NCBI GenBank assembly: GCA_022791975.1
Contig: JAAWAC010000027.1
Location: 26,297-90,296, forward strand
Source: Lachnospiraceae bacterium
GTDB taxonomy: Bacteria > Bacillota > Clostridia > Lachnospirales > Lachnospiraceae
Direction of reading: 5' to 3'
DNA length: 64,000 nucleotides
The position numbers were made by a program, and so were the translations under genes. Each line of letters starts with the position of its first letter. Position 1 is the first letter of the stretch. The notes beneath the pieces were generated by a model, which did not search any database, was not told where the DNA came from, and saw only the letters and a list, made by a program, of their open reading frames with translations. Below, one piece after another: positions 1 through 9,595 of the stretch.

Positions 1-578
1 ACACCTTTAATATGATCTCTGTGGATGGAGACACCTCCACCAATGATACTTTGCTGGTGCTGGCCAACGGCATGGGGGAAAATCCGGAGATTGTGGAGGA
101 GAATGAGGATTATCAGGCCTTTGCGGCGGCCTTAAACTATGTGAATACCTGGCTGGCAAAGAAAATGGCCGGGGATGGGGAGGGGGCCACGGCTCTTCTG
201 GAGGTGACCATGAAAGGCTGCGCCAGCAAGGAGCAGGCGGTGAAGCTTGCCAAGTCTGTGGTGACCTCCAGCCTAGTTAAGGCGGCCATGTACGGCCATG
301 ACGCCAACTGGGGAAGAATCCTCTGCGCCATGGGCTATTCCGGGGCCTCCTTTGATCCGGAGCAGGTGGATCTGTATTTCGAGAGCAAGGCAGGGAGACT
401 TCAGATTATTGAGAATGGAGTGTCCACCGGGTACAGCGAGGAGCTGGCCACAAGGATTTTGTCGGAGCCGGAGATCACCGTTGTGGCGGATGTAAAGCAG
501 GGGGAGGCCACAGCCACAGCCTGGGGTTGCGATTTAACCTATGATTACGTGAAAATCAATGGGGATTACCGTTCTTAA
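1..578 (+). CDS. argJ: ArgJ, glutamate N-acetyltransferase (C-terminal part, 5' end outside window)
   Basis: ArgJ moves the acetyl group from N-acetylornithine to glutamate in the cyclic arginine pathway, and some members also use acetyl-CoA. The reading frame is already open at the left edge. The visible part has the beta-chain signature [11 protein letters not shown] near its start, followed by [13 protein letters not shown] and a C-terminal [17 protein letters not shown]. The self-cleavage site that separates the alpha and beta chains lies upstream, outside the window. The neighbours argB and argD follow on the same strand, so this is an arginine operon. The ATG at position 12 is internal and is not a start. 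Identity is secure. Confidence 0.95.
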   Translation, partial: TFNMISVDGDTSTNDTLLVLANGMGENPEIVEENEDYQAFAAALNYVNTWLAKKMAGDGEGATALLEVTMKGCASKEQAVKLAKSVVTSSLVKAAMYGHDANWGRILCAMGYSGASFDPEQVDLYFESKAGRLQIIENGVSTGYSEELATRILSEPEITVVADVKQGEATATAWGCDLTYDYVKINGDYRS

Positions 579-606
579 GACCTGGGAAAATAAGGAGACA
601 GGAAAA

Positions 607-1512
607 ATGAGCATGAACAGAGACATGGAAAAATATATGGAAAAAGCGGTGGTGTTGATTGAGGCCCTGCCCTATATTCAGCGGTTTAACCGGAAAATTA
701 TTGTGGTAAAGTACGGCGGCAGCGCCATGGTGGATGAGGAGCTGAAGCGGAATGTGATCAAGGATGTGACCCTTTTAAAGCTGGTGGGCTTTAAGCCTAT
801 TATTGTTCACGGCGGGGGCAAGGAGATCAGCCGCTGGGTGAGCAAGGTAGGCATGGAGCCCCGGTTTGTAAATGGCCTTCGAGTTACGGACGGGGAGACC
901 ATGGAGATCGCAGAGATGGTACTGAACAAGGTGAACAAGGAGCTGGTGCAGCTGGTCCAGAGCCTGGGAGTCAAAGCTGTGGGCATCAGCGGCAAGGACG
1001 GCGGCCTCTTGCAGGTGGAGAAGAAGCTTTCCCAGGGGCAGGACATAGGCTTTGTGGGAGAGATCACAGAGGTGCGCCCCAAGGTGCTCTACGATTTGCT
1101 GGAAAAGGATTTTCTTCCCATAGTATGTCCTATAGGTCTTGATAAGGACTTCCAGACCTACAATATTAACGCAGACGATGCAGCCTGTGCCATTGCCCGG
1201 GCAGTGAACGCAGAGAAGCTGGCCTTTTTAACAGATATTGAGGGGGTATACAAAAATCCGGAAGATCCCTCCACCCTGATTTCCGAGATTAAGGCATCGG
1301 AGGCCCGGGAGCTTATTGGCGGGGGAACCATTGGTGGTGGTATGCTGCCAAAGCTTCAGAACTGTATTGATGCCATTGAAAACGGGGTGTCCCGGGTACA
1401 TATTTTAGACGGACGTATGGCCCACTGCCTGTTGTTGGAAATATTTACCAATAAAGGCATTGGAACTGCCATTCTGGGAGATAAGGAGTGTAAATTTTAT
1501 GACGGAGAATAA
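607..1512 (+). CDS. argB: ArgB, acetylglutamate kinase
   Basis: ArgB phosphorylates N-acetylglutamate with ATP, the second step of arginine synthesis, and is often feedback-inhibited by arginine. The N-terminal KYGGSAM and the following VHGGGKE are the glycine-rich substrate and nucleotide loops of the amino-acid kinase fold. [14 protein letters not shown] and the late [13 protein letters not shown] are also typical. I chose ATG 607 because AAGGAG at 592-597 sits nine bases upstream; an upstream ATG at 559 would overlap argJ and has no such site. That gives about 301 residues, normal for the family. The end overlaps argD by 14 bases, which suggests coupled translation. Confidence 0.96.
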   Translation: MSMNRDMEKYMEKAVVLIEALPYIQRFNRKIIVVKYGGSAMVDEELKRNVIKDVTLLKLVGFKPIIVHGGGKEISRWVSKVGMEPRFVNGLRVTDGETMEIAEMVLNKVNKELVQLVQSLGVKAVGISGKDGGLLQVEKKLSQGQDIGFVGEITEVRPKVLYDLLEKDFLPIVCPIGLDKDFQTYNINADDAACAIARAVNAEKLAFLTDIEGVYKNPEDPSTLISEIKASEARELIGGGTIGGGMLPKLQNCIDAIENGVSRVHILDGRMAHCLLLEIFTNKGIGTAILGDKECKFYDGE

Positions 1513-2692
1513 GATTCGGGAAGACGCGGAGCAGGTGATTTTGCATACCTACAACCGGTATCCTCTGGTGCTGGACCGGGGAGAAGGAGTTTACCTGTAT
1601 GATATGGAGGGAAAGAAATATCTGGATTTTGCAGCTGGCATTGCGGTGCAGGCTCTGGGATATCACTATCCTGGCTACGATGAGGCCTTGAAGGGCCAGA
1701 TCGATAAGCTTATGCATATATCCAATTTATATTACAGTCAGCCTATGGAGGAAGCGGCACGGAGGGTGATCAGAGCCAGCGGTATGAGTAAGGTGTTTTT
1801 CACCAACAGCGGCACCGAGGCCATTGAGGGGGCTCTGAAAGCAGCCCGGCGATATTCCTACAATCAATATGGGGAAAACCGGTATGAGATCATTGCCATG
1901 AATCATTCCTTTCATGGCCGCAGCATGGGAGCTTTGGCTGTGACGGGCAACGAAAAGTATCAGATTCCCTTCCGGCCCCTGGTGGAAGGCGTGCGGTTTG
2001 CGGATTATAACAATCTGGAGAGCGTAAAAGCCCAGATCAATGAGAAAACCTGTGCCATTATTCTGGAGACGGTTCAGGGGGAAGGCGGCATTTATCCCGC
2101 AGAGCCGGCATTCCTAGAGGGAGTGCGAAAGCTTTGTGATGAGAGGGATCTTTTGCTGATTCTGGATGAGATTCAGTGTGGCATGGGGCGGACCGGGGAA
2201 ATGTTCGCCTGGCAGGGCTACGGTGTGAAGCCGGACATTATGACTTGTGCTAAGGCCCTGGGCTGCGGAGTGCCTGTGGGAGCCTTTGTGCTGAACGAGA
2301 AGGCAGCCGCAAATTCCCTGGCACCAGGAGACCATGGCACCACCTACGGAGGAAATCCTTTTGTATGCGCAGCAGTGGCTGCGGTGCTGGATATTTTTGA
2401 AAAGGACGCCATTGTGGAGCATGTGCGGGAAATTTCCGCTTATCTGGAGAAGCGGCTGGATGAGTTGAAGGAAAAATATTCCTGTATTGCAGGGCGCCGG
2501 GGAAAGGGCCTGATGCAGGGCCTGGTAATCCAGGGTAGACCTGTGGGAGAAATTGTGTTAAAATCCTTGGAGGAGGGCTTGATCGTCATTACGGCCGGAT
2601 CGGATGTACTTCGCATGGTTCCGCCTCTGGTGATTGAGCGGGAGCATGTGGATGAGCTGATAGAGAAGCTGTCCCGGGCCCTTGCGGACTAG
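1499..2692 (+). CDS. argD: ArgD, acetylornithine aminotransferase (PLP)
   Basis: ArgD is a class-III, PLP-dependent aminotransferase that interconverts N-acetylglutamate semialdehyde and N-acetylornithine using glutamate. Visible marks are [20 protein letters not shown] (cofactor phosphate loop), [25 protein letters not shown] (Asp contacting the PLP ring nitrogen) and [16 protein letters not shown] with the Schiff-base lysine. ATG 1499 follows AAGGAGTG at 1484-1491 and overlaps argB. Length is about 397 residues, as expected. No argF or carbamoyl-phosphate genes follow; the next gene encodes a binding protein, so the arginine operon probably ends here. Confidence 0.96.
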   Translation: MTENKIREDAEQVILHTYNRYPLVLDRGEGVYLYDMEGKKYLDFAAGIAVQALGYHYPGYDEALKGQIDKLMHISNLYYSQPMEEAARRVIRASGMSKVFFTNSGTEAIEGALKAARRYSYNQYGENRYEIIAMNHSFHGRSMGALAVTGNEKYQIPFRPLVEGVRFADYNNLESVKAQINEKTCAIILETVQGEGGIYPAEPAFLEGVRKLCDERDLLLILDEIQCGMGRTGEMFAWQGYGVKPDIMTCAKALGCGVPVGAFVLNEKAAANSLAPGDHGTTYGGNPFVCAAVAAVLDIFEKDAIVEHVREISAYLEKRLDELKEKYSCIAGRRGKGLMQGLVIQGRPVGEIVLKSLEEGLIVITAGSDVLRMVPPLVIEREHVDELIEKLSRALAD

Positions 2693-2727
2693 GCCGGGAG
2701 GCGTAAACGTCAGGAAAGGATTTTTAC

Positions 2728-4110
2728 ATGAGACATATCATTTATCGCAGGATACTGGCCTGCCTGTGTGTGCTGCTGGTGTTTTCCCAGATAGTTCAGG
2801 TGGCCCTGGAGGAGCACAACCGGGCTCAGGCGGCAGAGCAGGTGTTGGAGGAACAGGAGAAGCTGACGCTTTGGTACACAGATGAAAAGCTGAATCTATA
2901 TCTGGTCAATGCGGCATCCCAGTTTGAGCAGGAGACCGGGGTAGAGGTGACCTTACAGCTGGTGACGGCGGTGGACTATATTGAGCTGATAAACCGGGCC
3001 AGTATCTCGGAGGGCGGCGGGCCGGATCTGTTTGTCACCTCCAGCGAGCTTTTGGAAAAGGCCAGATTGGCTGGTCTGACTGTGGAGAATGACAGCTTCC
3101 GGGAGCAGGAGCTGGAGGGATTTTTCCCGCAGAAGGCACTGGAGGCAGCTACCTGTGGCGGAAAGCTTGTGGCCTATCCCTTCTATTTTGAGACCTGCTT
3201 TTTGCTGTACAACCGCAATTATGTGGACCATGCCCCGGCCAGCATTGATGAGATTCTGGCCTATTCCGATACTTTTGAGGCCACGGAGCGCATGGCAAAC
3301 GTGGAGAATATCCTAAAGTGGAATGTGGCGGATATTTTCTATAATTTCTTTTTTATAGCGAATTATGTAAACCTAGGAGGACCCACTGGGGATGATCCAT
3401 CTCAGGTGCAGCTGACGGCCGATGAGGTCTATCAGTGTCTGGAGTATTACCAGAGTCTGAATGCCTTCTTTGCCATTGACGCGGAGGCTGTGACCACAGA
3501 TGACGTGCTCCAGGAGTTTATAGAGGGAAAGACCATCTATACCATTGCCAAGACCGATGCCATTAAGCGGTTGGATGAGGCCATAGCCCAGGGGCAGGTG
3601 CCACAGCTTCCCCCGGAGGAGGGGGAGATGGAAGCCGCGGATCAGGGAGAGGAGGCAGAAGGAACAGAGGGAGAGGAGTCCCAAGAGCCTGTAGAGGAGC
3701 TTCCCCCGGAGGAGCAGGAAGCCTTCTATGGCATAGCCATGGTGCCGGATCTCACAGGAGAGCTTCACACCAAAGGGCTCTCGGTCACCAATTCCGTGGT
3801 GGTCAACGCCTACTCCAAGTGCCGGGAAAGAGCAAAGGAATTTGCAAAATATATCACCTATAACAAGGTAGATTCCCTGTACATGGAGGCCAATAAGATG
3901 CCTGTGAAAATCGGAGTTCCCTATGAAAACAAACAGATGCAGGTGCTTATTGACCAGTATGAGGAGTCGGTGGAGGTGCCCAAGATTACCGATCTGAGCA
4001 ATTATTGGATCTGGATGGAGATCACCTTTGCCAACATCTGGAAGGGTGGAGATGTACAGGAGGAAATCCAGTCTGTGGCCGGAAAGGTGGAGGCGCAGCT
4101 TACCCAGTAA
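2728..4110 (+). CDS. extracellular solute-binding protein, orphan
   Basis: This 460-residue protein resembles family-1 (sugar-type) ABC binding proteins: an N-terminal membrane segment (about residues 8-26), then EKLTLWYTDEKLNLYLVNAASQF, GGGPDLFVTSSELLEKA and a C-terminal region with KMPVK near the end. No lipobox cysteine stands behind the hydrophobic stretch, so it may stay anchored by an uncleaved N-terminus or be secreted. An acidic Glu-rich insert (about residues 292-332) interrupts the C-terminal half. No permease or ATPase genes adjoin it; a response regulator starts 20 bases downstream. It may present a ligand to that two-component system, which is inference. Confidence 0.75.
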   Translation: MRHIIYRRILACLCVLLVFSQIVQVALEEHNRAQAAEQVLEEQEKLTLWYTDEKLNLYLVNAASQFEQETGVEVTLQLVTAVDYIELINRASISEGGGPDLFVTSSELLEKARLAGLTVENDSFREQELEGFFPQKALEAATCGGKLVAYPFYFETCFLLYNRNYVDHAPASIDEILAYSDTFEATERMANVENILKWNVADIFYNFFFIANYVNLGGPTGDDPSQVQLTADEVYQCLEYYQSLNAFFAIDAEAVTTDDVLQEFIEGKTIYTIAKTDAIKRLDEAIAQGQVPQLPPEEGEMEAADQGEEAEGTEGEESQEPVEELPPEEQEAFYGIAMVPDLTGELHTKGLSVTNSVVVNAYSKCRERAKEFAKYITYNKVDSLYMEANKMPVKIGVPYENKQMQVLIDQYEESVEVPKITDLSNYWIWMEITFANIWKGGDVQEEIQSVAGKVEAQLTQ

Positions 4111-4129
4111 TGGGAAAGAGGAAAAAGGC

Positions 4130-4801
4130 ATGCTTACGATTTATTATGCGGAGGATGAGCCGGAGATAGCCCTGGAAGTGCAGGGATATCTCCGGGAAAA
4201 AGGCTTTCGGGTATTTGTATTTGAAACCCTGGCAAGGGCCCGGGAGGCTCTGGAGCAGGAGCTTCCGGCTGTGATGCTGGTGGACTGGAATATGCCCGAT
4301 GGGCGGGGAGACAGCTTATGCCGGTGGATACGCTCCCGATGGAGCGATCTACCGGTGATTTTTTTAACCGTTCGGGGAGAGGCCGGGGATGTGGTTCGAG
4401 GCTTTGAACATGGTGCCGACGATTATGTGGTGAAGCCCTTTGCACTGGAAGTCTTGCACTCCCGCATCTGTGCTCTTTTGCGGAGAAGCCGGGGGACGGG
4501 GGAGACCTATCTTTCCTGTGGGGGCATTTTGCTGGATCAGAGCCGGATGGGAGTATTCTGCGGGGAGGAGGAGATCTCCTTAAGTCAGGCAGAATACCAG
4601 CTATTGCGGATCCTAATGCGCAATAAGGGGAGAACCGTAACACGGGAAAGGCTGCTGGAGGAGATCTGGGACAGCAGCGGAAGCTTTGTAAACGACAATA
4701 CGCTGACAGTCGCTATGAAAAGACTTCGTGAAAAACTTCACAAGCCTGCCTGTTTAAAGACTGTCCGCAGTTTTGGGTACCGCATGGAGGATATGACATG
4801 A
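4130..4801 (+). CDS. OmpR-family response regulator
   Basis: A 223-residue DNA-binding response regulator. The receiver domain (residues 1-115) has acidic residues ED at 8-9, the phospho-acceptor Asp52 in LVDWNMPDG, Thr80 and Lys102 (VVKPF). The C-terminal winged helix has the LSQAEYQLLRILMRN and VTRERLLEEIW elements and ends in the wing motif RSFGYR. ATG 4130 was chosen because the receiver domain begins there and AGAGG lies just upstream; a longer frame would run into the preceding gene. The stop overlaps the kinase start by four bases (ATGA), so the two are translationally coupled. The likely target is the ABC transporter at 6112. Confidence 0.93.
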   Translation: MLTIYYAEDEPEIALEVQGYLREKGFRVFVFETLARAREALEQELPAVMLVDWNMPDGRGDSLCRWIRSRWSDLPVIFLTVRGEAGDVVRGFEHGADDYVVKPFALEVLHSRICALLRRSRGTGETYLSCGGILLDQSRMGVFCGEEEISLSQAEYQLLRILMRNKGRTVTRERLLEEIWDSSGSFVNDNTLTVAMKRLREKLHKPACLKTVRSFGYRMEDMT

Positions 4802-6006
4802 TGGAGAGAGGGAGGCAGGTAGGGGCTCTGCTGGCATTATTGGCCGCCGGACTTTTTGGAATGTTCCTGACGGTTTTGCTTTTGACCGGGCAGCAGAGGC
4901 AGAGATCTTTCGTACTCCTGGAGAAAGTCTTTCAGGAGACCCTCCGGGAACATCCGGAGGCGGAGGAAGCTTTGCTGGACGGATTAAAGGGATATCAGAA
5001 TAGAGGGCAGGAGCATTTTGAGAATAGGTGGGATGAGAGGAGCCAAGGGGGAGGATTTCTGACGGAACATGGGTATGCGCCGTCGGATTTTTTTATGTCC
5101 GCCCGGTGGAGACTTTGGGGATCAGCTTTTGGGATCTTAGGGTCTCTTTTTTTGCTGGGGGTGTTTTATTGGAGGGAAAGGCGACGTGTAGTCTTGCGGA
5201 TCGAAGAATTAACCCTATATCTTGTCCAGGTAAACGCAGGGGATGCCAGCCTCCTGTTGAAGACCCGGGAAGATGCTTTTTCCAGACTCCAGGATGAGCT
5301 TTATAAAACAGTGACAGCCTTAAGACAGAGCCGGGACGGAGCTTTGGCAGCCAGGAGAGCTTTCGGGGAAAACCTGGCGAATATTGCCCATCAGCTGAAA
5401 ACACCTCTCACGGCTATCTCCCTTTCTGCACAGCTTTTAAAGGAGGAGAACCTTCGGGAAAGACAAAAGCAGATAGAGCGGCAGATGTCCCGGCTTATCC
5501 ATCTGGAGGAATCTCTGCTTTTGTTGTCCCGGCTGGACGCGGGAGCTTTACATCTTTCCCGGCGTCCGGCAGATGTGTTCACCCTTTTAAGCCTGGCAGC
5601 CGATCACCTGGAGGAGCTGCTGGCCAAGCATAATGTGCAGGTGGATATTCCAGAATGGGGGGCCGTGGAAGTCCTGGTGGATGTGGATTGGACATTGGAA
5701 GCCCTGATAAATCTTCTGAAAAATTGCATGGAGCATACACCTTTTGGAACGTGGATACACTGCTCTTATGAAAAAAATCCGCTGTATGTGGAGATCTGTA
5801 TTTGGGATGAGGGGCCAGGGTTCGCCCAGGAAGATCTTCCCTATCTTTTTGACAGGTTTTACTGTGGCCAGGGGCAGGAGAACCAGGGGATTGGCATTGG
5901 GCTATCCCTGGCCAGGGAAATTTTGGAGCTCCAAAAGGGCGTTATCCGGGCAAAGAATCTGCCAGGGGGAGGCGCCTGCTTTGAAATCCATCTCTATCAC
6001 CCCTAG
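4798..6006 (+). CDS. sensor histidine kinase
   Basis: A 402-residue membrane kinase. Transmembrane helix 1 spans about residues 10-30, an extracellular stretch of about 75 residues follows, and helix 2 spans about 106-125. The dimerisation/phospho-acceptor motif is NIAHQLKTPLTAIS with His198. The ATPase domain shows NLLKNCMEHTP (N box), WDEGPGF (G1) and GIGIGLSLAREILE (G2). The extracellular part is larger than in BceS-type intramembrane kinases, so it may sense a ligand directly. It overlaps the regulator upstream by four bases and is followed after 105 bases by a MacB/Bce-type transporter, an arrangement common in antimicrobial-peptide response modules. Confidence 0.92.
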   Translation: MMERGRQVGALLALLAAGLFGMFLTVLLLTGQQRQRSFVLLEKVFQETLREHPEAEEALLDGLKGYQNRGQEHFENRWDERSQGGGFLTEHGYAPSDFFMSARWRLWGSAFGILGSLFLLGVFYWRERRRVVLRIEELTLYLVQVNAGDASLLLKTREDAFSRLQDELYKTVTALRQSRDGALAARRAFGENLANIAHQLKTPLTAISLSAQLLKEENLRERQKQIERQMSRLIHLEESLLLLSRLDAGALHLSRRPADVFTLLSLAADHLEELLAKHNVQVDIPEWGAVEVLVDVDWTLEALINLLKNCMEHTPFGTWIHCSYEKNPLYVEICIWDEGPGFAQEDLPYLFDRFYCGQGQENQGIGIGLSLAREILELQKGVIRAKNLPGGGACFEIHLYHP

Positions 6007-6037
6007 GCTGTCACCAAGCTGTCACTTTTGTATGTCA
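6007..6037 (+). promoter_or_regulatory. direct-repeat operator candidate upstream of ABC transporter
   Basis: The eight-base word GCTGTCAC occurs at 6007-6014 and again at 6018-6025, exactly 11 bp apart, and a partial copy TGTCA follows at 6033-6037. One-turn-spaced direct repeats are the usual target of OmpR-family dimers, and this word resembles the E. coli Pho box half-site CTGTCAT. The gene for such a regulator lies directly upstream at 4130-4801. Binding is inferred. Confidence 0.5.
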
Positions 6038-6111
6038 GAATCAAGGTGTCCCTGTGGGACGGACTGTATGGGCCGGATGGACAAGTCCGGGCAGCATAGA
6101 AGGAGGCATAC

Positions 6112-6792
6112 ATGGAAATTTTAAAATGTACAGGCGTAGAAAAGGTATATGGAAAGGGAGAACAGGCGGTGGCTGCCCTGCGGGGGGTGGACTTGTCTTT
6201 GGAGCGAGGGGAATTTACAGCCATTGTGGGGGCCTCGGGATCAGGAAAATCCACCCTTTTGCATATTCTGGGCAGTGTGGATCGGCCCACAAAGGGGCAG
6301 GTCCTGGTGGATGGGGTGGATATGAGCGCCCTTAGCGCCCGGGAAGCAGCGATCTTTCGCCGGAGAAAGGTGGGGCTGGTCTATCAGTTTTATAATCTGA
6401 TTCCCACCCTGACGGTTGAGAGAAACATTCTTATGCCTTTGCTCTTGGATAAGAGAAAGCTTGAGCAGGCTTATTTTGAGGAGATTATCCATTCTCTGGG
6501 GATAGAGGATAAGCTAAAGCGGTTGCCCCATGAGCTCTCCGGAGGACAGCAGCAGAGGGTCGCTATGGCTCGGGCCCTTATTTATCGGCCGGCGCTTCTC
6601 TTGGCAGATGAGCCCACGGGAAATTTGGATCAGAAAAATTCTCGGGAAATCCTGGAGCTGCTAAAACTGTCCAACCGAAATCTTGCGCAGACCATTTTGC
6701 TTATCACCCATGACGAGCAGGTGGCTCTGGAGGCGGACCGGATTGTAACCATCGCAGACGGTCAGGTGGTTGCGGACAGGAAAAGGGGGTGA
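6112..6792 (+). CDS. ABC transporter ATPase, MacB/BceA type
   Basis: A 226-residue cytoplasmic ATPase of the LolD/MacB/BceA group. It carries Walker A (GASGSGKST), the Q loop in VYQFYNLIPTLTVERNI, signature LSGGQQQRVAMARAL, Walker B LLLADEPTGNLD and the H loop LITHDEQ. AAGGAGG at about 6101-6107 sets the ATG. The permease starts four bases after its stop. Upstream lies a two-component system with a candidate operator, so this pair is probably induced by that system. Family members export or detach peptides and antibiotics, or work mechanically on the envelope; the substrate here cannot be read from sequence. Confidence 0.92.
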   Translation: MEILKCTGVEKVYGKGEQAVAALRGVDLSLERGEFTAIVGASGSGKSTLLHILGSVDRPTKGQVLVDGVDMSALSAREAAIFRRRKVGLVYQFYNLIPTLTVERNILMPLLLDKRKLEQAYFEEIIHSLGIEDKLKRLPHELSGGQQQRVAMARALIYRPALLLADEPTGNLDQKNSREILELLKLSNRNLAQTILLITHDEQVALEADRIVTIADGQVVADRKRG

Positions 6793-6796
6793 GGGC

Positions 6797-8983
6797 ATGT
6801 GGAGGAATTATTCTCTCAGCTACATCCGGCAAAACCGGGGGGCAAGCATTTCCATTGCAGCGGCAGCTCTCATTGGCAGTCTGTTTTTGTCTATGCTGGG
6901 CAGTCTGTTTTACCATATGTGGCAGTATGATAATGTGCGTATCCGTCTGGAGGAGGGGAGCTATGAAGGGCGTCTCACAGTGGAGGCGGAGCTTTTGGGG
7001 GAAGAGGTTCTGGAAAAGCTTGGGCGGGATGGGAATGTAAAAACCGTCCTGGGCTACCTGGACAAAGGCAGGGGGGTCATTGACATTACCTTTGTGGACA
7101 GGCGGCAGGCTTTCTCGGATCTTCCCAGGATAGCCCGGCAGGCGGGACTTGAGGAGGCCAATCTTTCCTGGCATGAGACCCTTCTGGCCCAATATCTGGT
7201 CTATAATCCTCAGGGAGGTCCCCTTTTTTGGGTGTTTCGCTTTTATTTGGCTGTGCTGGCTGTGACGGCTTTTGTTCTGGTCCTTATTATCCGCAATGCT
7301 TTTTGGGCATCTATGACTGCCCGGGTTCGTCAACTGGGGATCTTATCCAGCATTGGTGCCACACCGGGACAGCTGCGAATCTGTCTTTTGCAGGAGGCCA
7401 TGGCCCTGTGCCTTCTTCCTATCCTTCTGGGAAGCTTCGGGGGTCTGGGATTAGCCATGGGATTTTTGCGGTTGACAGAGTGGATTGGCCGGGATGTTGA
7501 GAGGATCTCTCTGCCCTTTACCTGGCATCCTCTCGTGCTGTGTGGCACGCTGGCTTTGTCAGTCCTCACCGTGTTTGCATCCGCCTGGTTTCCCGCAGTT
7601 AAAATGAGTAAAATGACGCCTTTGGAGACCCTCCATACCTGTTGGGAGGAAGGTCTTCGGCGCAAAAAGCGTTCTTTGGTGCTGGGGCGTTTGTTTGGAA
7701 TGGAGGGGGAGCTGGCGGGAAATTCTCTGAAGGCCCGAAAAAGATCTCTGCGAACCACATCCCTTTCCCTGACCCTGTCCCTTTTCTGTCTTGGGGCGTT
7801 TCTCTGCTTTATGACCCTGTCTGATATCAGTACCCGGTATACCTATTTTTTCCGATACCAGGATGTCTGGGATGTGATGGCCCAGGTACAGGGGGCGGAT
7901 CTGACAGATTTCCCGGAGCTTTTGGAGTTGAGACAGCTTCCGGAGGTGAAAAGCTGTGTGGCCTACCAAAAGGCAGAGACTTTCACCCTTTTATCTAGAG
8001 AGCAACTGTCAGAGGAGTTTTTGAGTCTGGGAGGGCCTGGGGAGCTGGAGGGGGATATGACGCCTCTTGGGGAGGCCTGGCTGGTGAAAATGCCTCTGGT
8101 GATCCTGGATGATGCAAGCTTTGGGGAATACCTTAGGGAGCTTTCCCTTGCGCCACAGTTTGACGGGGTGGTGGTGCGCAACCGAATTCGGGACAGTGTC
8201 AACAGCAATTTCCGCTATCCCATCTTAATTCCCTTTCTCCGGGACCAGGAGAGGAGTTTAAGAGTCACAGATGCCCTGGGAGGAGAGGTGGCAGGAGAGG
8301 TGAAAATTCTGGCCCTCACAGAGCAGGAGCCAGTGCTTAGGGAGGAATATTTAAACGGAACCCTCACCATATTTCTGCCTGCTTCTCTGTGGGATGCCCT
8401 GGGACACCCGGGAGACCAGGTGGGAATGGAGACCCAAGTGCGATTTCTTCTGAAGGATAAGGAGGCCATCAATCAGGTAGAGGAGCAAGTTGGGGAGTTA
8501 TTGTCCGGAGCCTATGAAACGGAGACGGAGAACCGAATACAGGAAAAAATTTCCAATTCTCAGATGTTGGATGCTTATCGGGCGGTGGTAAGCGGTTTTT
8601 GTGCTATTTTGGGCTTAATCGGGATTGCCAATATTTTTACCAACACTTTGGGCTTTTTGTTCCAGAGAAAACGGGAATTTGCCCGATACCTTTCCGTAGG
8701 CGTCACCCCTGGGGGAATCCGGAAAATTCTGTGGATTGAGGCCCTGGTAATCGCAGGTCGTCCAGTGCTTATTGCAGTGCTTGCCATGGCATTATTCACC
8801 ACATTCTTTATAAAGATGAGCTATTTAAACCCGGCGGAATTTCTGGCGGAGGCTCCGTTTCTTCCCCTGGGGGTGTACGTGGCTCTGATCTTTGGATTCG
8901 TGGGATTGGCTTATTATTGGGGAGGCCGAAGGCTTCTTCATAGTGATTTAAGTGAGGCTCTGCGAGACAATACGATGGTATAA
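6797..8983 (+). CDS. ABC transporter permease, FtsX/MacB-like
   Basis: A permease of about 728 residues and the partner of the ATPase upstream. The layout is a first transmembrane helix, a short outside domain, three helices (about residues 145-265, in an FtsX-type region that includes RQLGILSSIGATPGQLR), a second single helix near residues 320-340, a large extracellular domain (about 340-590) and three terminal helices around REFARYLSVGVTPGGIRK. The duplicated FtsX unit fits the eight-to-ten-helix Bce/Mac-type permeases. ATG 6797 was preferred over a start at 6770, which lies inside the ATPase gene. The substrate is unknown; antimicrobial peptides are the common theme. Confidence 0.88.
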   Translation: MWRNYSLSYIRQNRGASISIAAAALIGSLFLSMLGSLFYHMWQYDNVRIRLEEGSYEGRLTVEAELLGEEVLEKLGRDGNVKTVLGYLDKGRGVIDITFVDRRQAFSDLPRIARQAGLEEANLSWHETLLAQYLVYNPQGGPLFWVFRFYLAVLAVTAFVLVLIIRNAFWASMTARVRQLGILSSIGATPGQLRICLLQEAMALCLLPILLGSFGGLGLAMGFLRLTEWIGRDVERISLPFTWHPLVLCGTLALSVLTVFASAWFPAVKMSKMTPLETLHTCWEEGLRRKKRSLVLGRLFGMEGELAGNSLKARKRSLRTTSLSLTLSLFCLGAFLCFMTLSDISTRYTYFFRYQDVWDVMAQVQGADLTDFPELLELRQLPEVKSCVAYQKAETFTLLSREQLSEEFLSLGGPGELEGDMTPLGEAWLVKMPLVILDDASFGEYLRELSLAPQFDGVVVRNRIRDSVNSNFRYPILIPFLRDQERSLRVTDALGGEVAGEVKILALTEQEPVLREEYLNGTLTIFLPASLWDALGHPGDQVGMETQVRFLLKDKEAINQVEEQVGELLSGAYETETENRIQEKISNSQMLDAYRAVVSGFCAILGLIGIANIFTNTLGFLFQRKREFARYLSVGVTPGGIRKILWIEALVIAGRPVLIAVLAMALFTTFFIKMSYLNPAEFLAEAPFLPLGVYVALIFGFVGLAYYWGGRRLLHSDLSEALRDNTMV

Positions 8984-9079
8984 TTGAGAAAAGGCAGGGC
9001 AAACTATCCTTTAGAACTGGAAAAGGGGAGCAGAGGAATCATCTTTTGCTCCCCAATAAAAAAATCAGGGAGGTTTGCC

Positions 9080-9511
9080 ATGATTGGGATTTTTATTGCC
9101 CTAATCTCAGGGGCGCTGATGAGCGTACAGGGAGTCTTTAACACGGAGGTGACGAAGGGAACCAGTGTCTGGGTATCCGCCAGCTGGGTACAGTTTTCCG
9201 CACTTTTAACCTGTCTTGCGGTGTGGGCCATCTGGGATCGGCAGAGCTTTGGCTCCATTATACAGGTGCAGCCCAGGTATACACTGTTGGGCGGAGTGAT
9301 TGGGGCCTTCATTACCTTTACGGTGATTCAGAGTATGAGCAGCCTGGGACCGGCAAGGGCTGTGATGCTGATTGTGATTGCCCAGCTGCTTGTAGCTTAT
9401 ATCATAGAGCTTTTGGGGCTTTTTGGGGCGGAAAAGGCAGTTTTTGAGTGGCGCAAGGGCATTGGCATGGGGCTGGCGATTCTGGGTGTGATTTTATTTA
9501 AGTGGGAATAA
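9080..9511 (+). CDS. DMT-superfamily transporter, YdcZ/DUF606 type
   Basis: A small membrane protein of 143 residues with about five hydrophobic helices. The opening MIGIFIALISGALMSVQGVF and the middle RYTLLGGVIGAFITF are characteristic of the YdcZ (DUF606) half-size family. It probably works as a dimer or with a paralogue; none is seen here. GGGAGG at 9068-9073 supports ATG 9080, whereas an upstream TTG at 8984 has no ribosome site. It stands alone between the ABC transporter and comEA. The substrate is unknown. Confidence 0.8.
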   Translation: MIGIFIALISGALMSVQGVFNTEVTKGTSVWVSASWVQFSALLTCLAVWAIWDRQSFGSIIQVQPRYTLLGGVIGAFITFTVIQSMSSLGPARAVMLIVIAQLLVAYIIELLGLFGAEKAVFEWRKGIGMGLAILGVILFKWE

Positions 9512-9518
9512 AAAAGTG

Positions 9519-9547
9519 TTGTAATCACCGACAAAGTTCGGTACAAT
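9519..9547 (+). promoter_or_regulatory. sigma-A-type promoter for comEA block
   Basis: TTGTAA (9519-9524), a 17-base spacer and TACAAT (9542-9547) lie about 50 bases before the comEA-like gene. The spacer and its edges hold a short inverted repeat, ACCGA and TCGGT, six bases apart. This is a sequence match only. Confidence 0.55.
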
Positions 9548-9595
9548 AAGAATATCTGATGCAGAGGGGCCTTTCCATGGGAAAGGCAGGTACAA

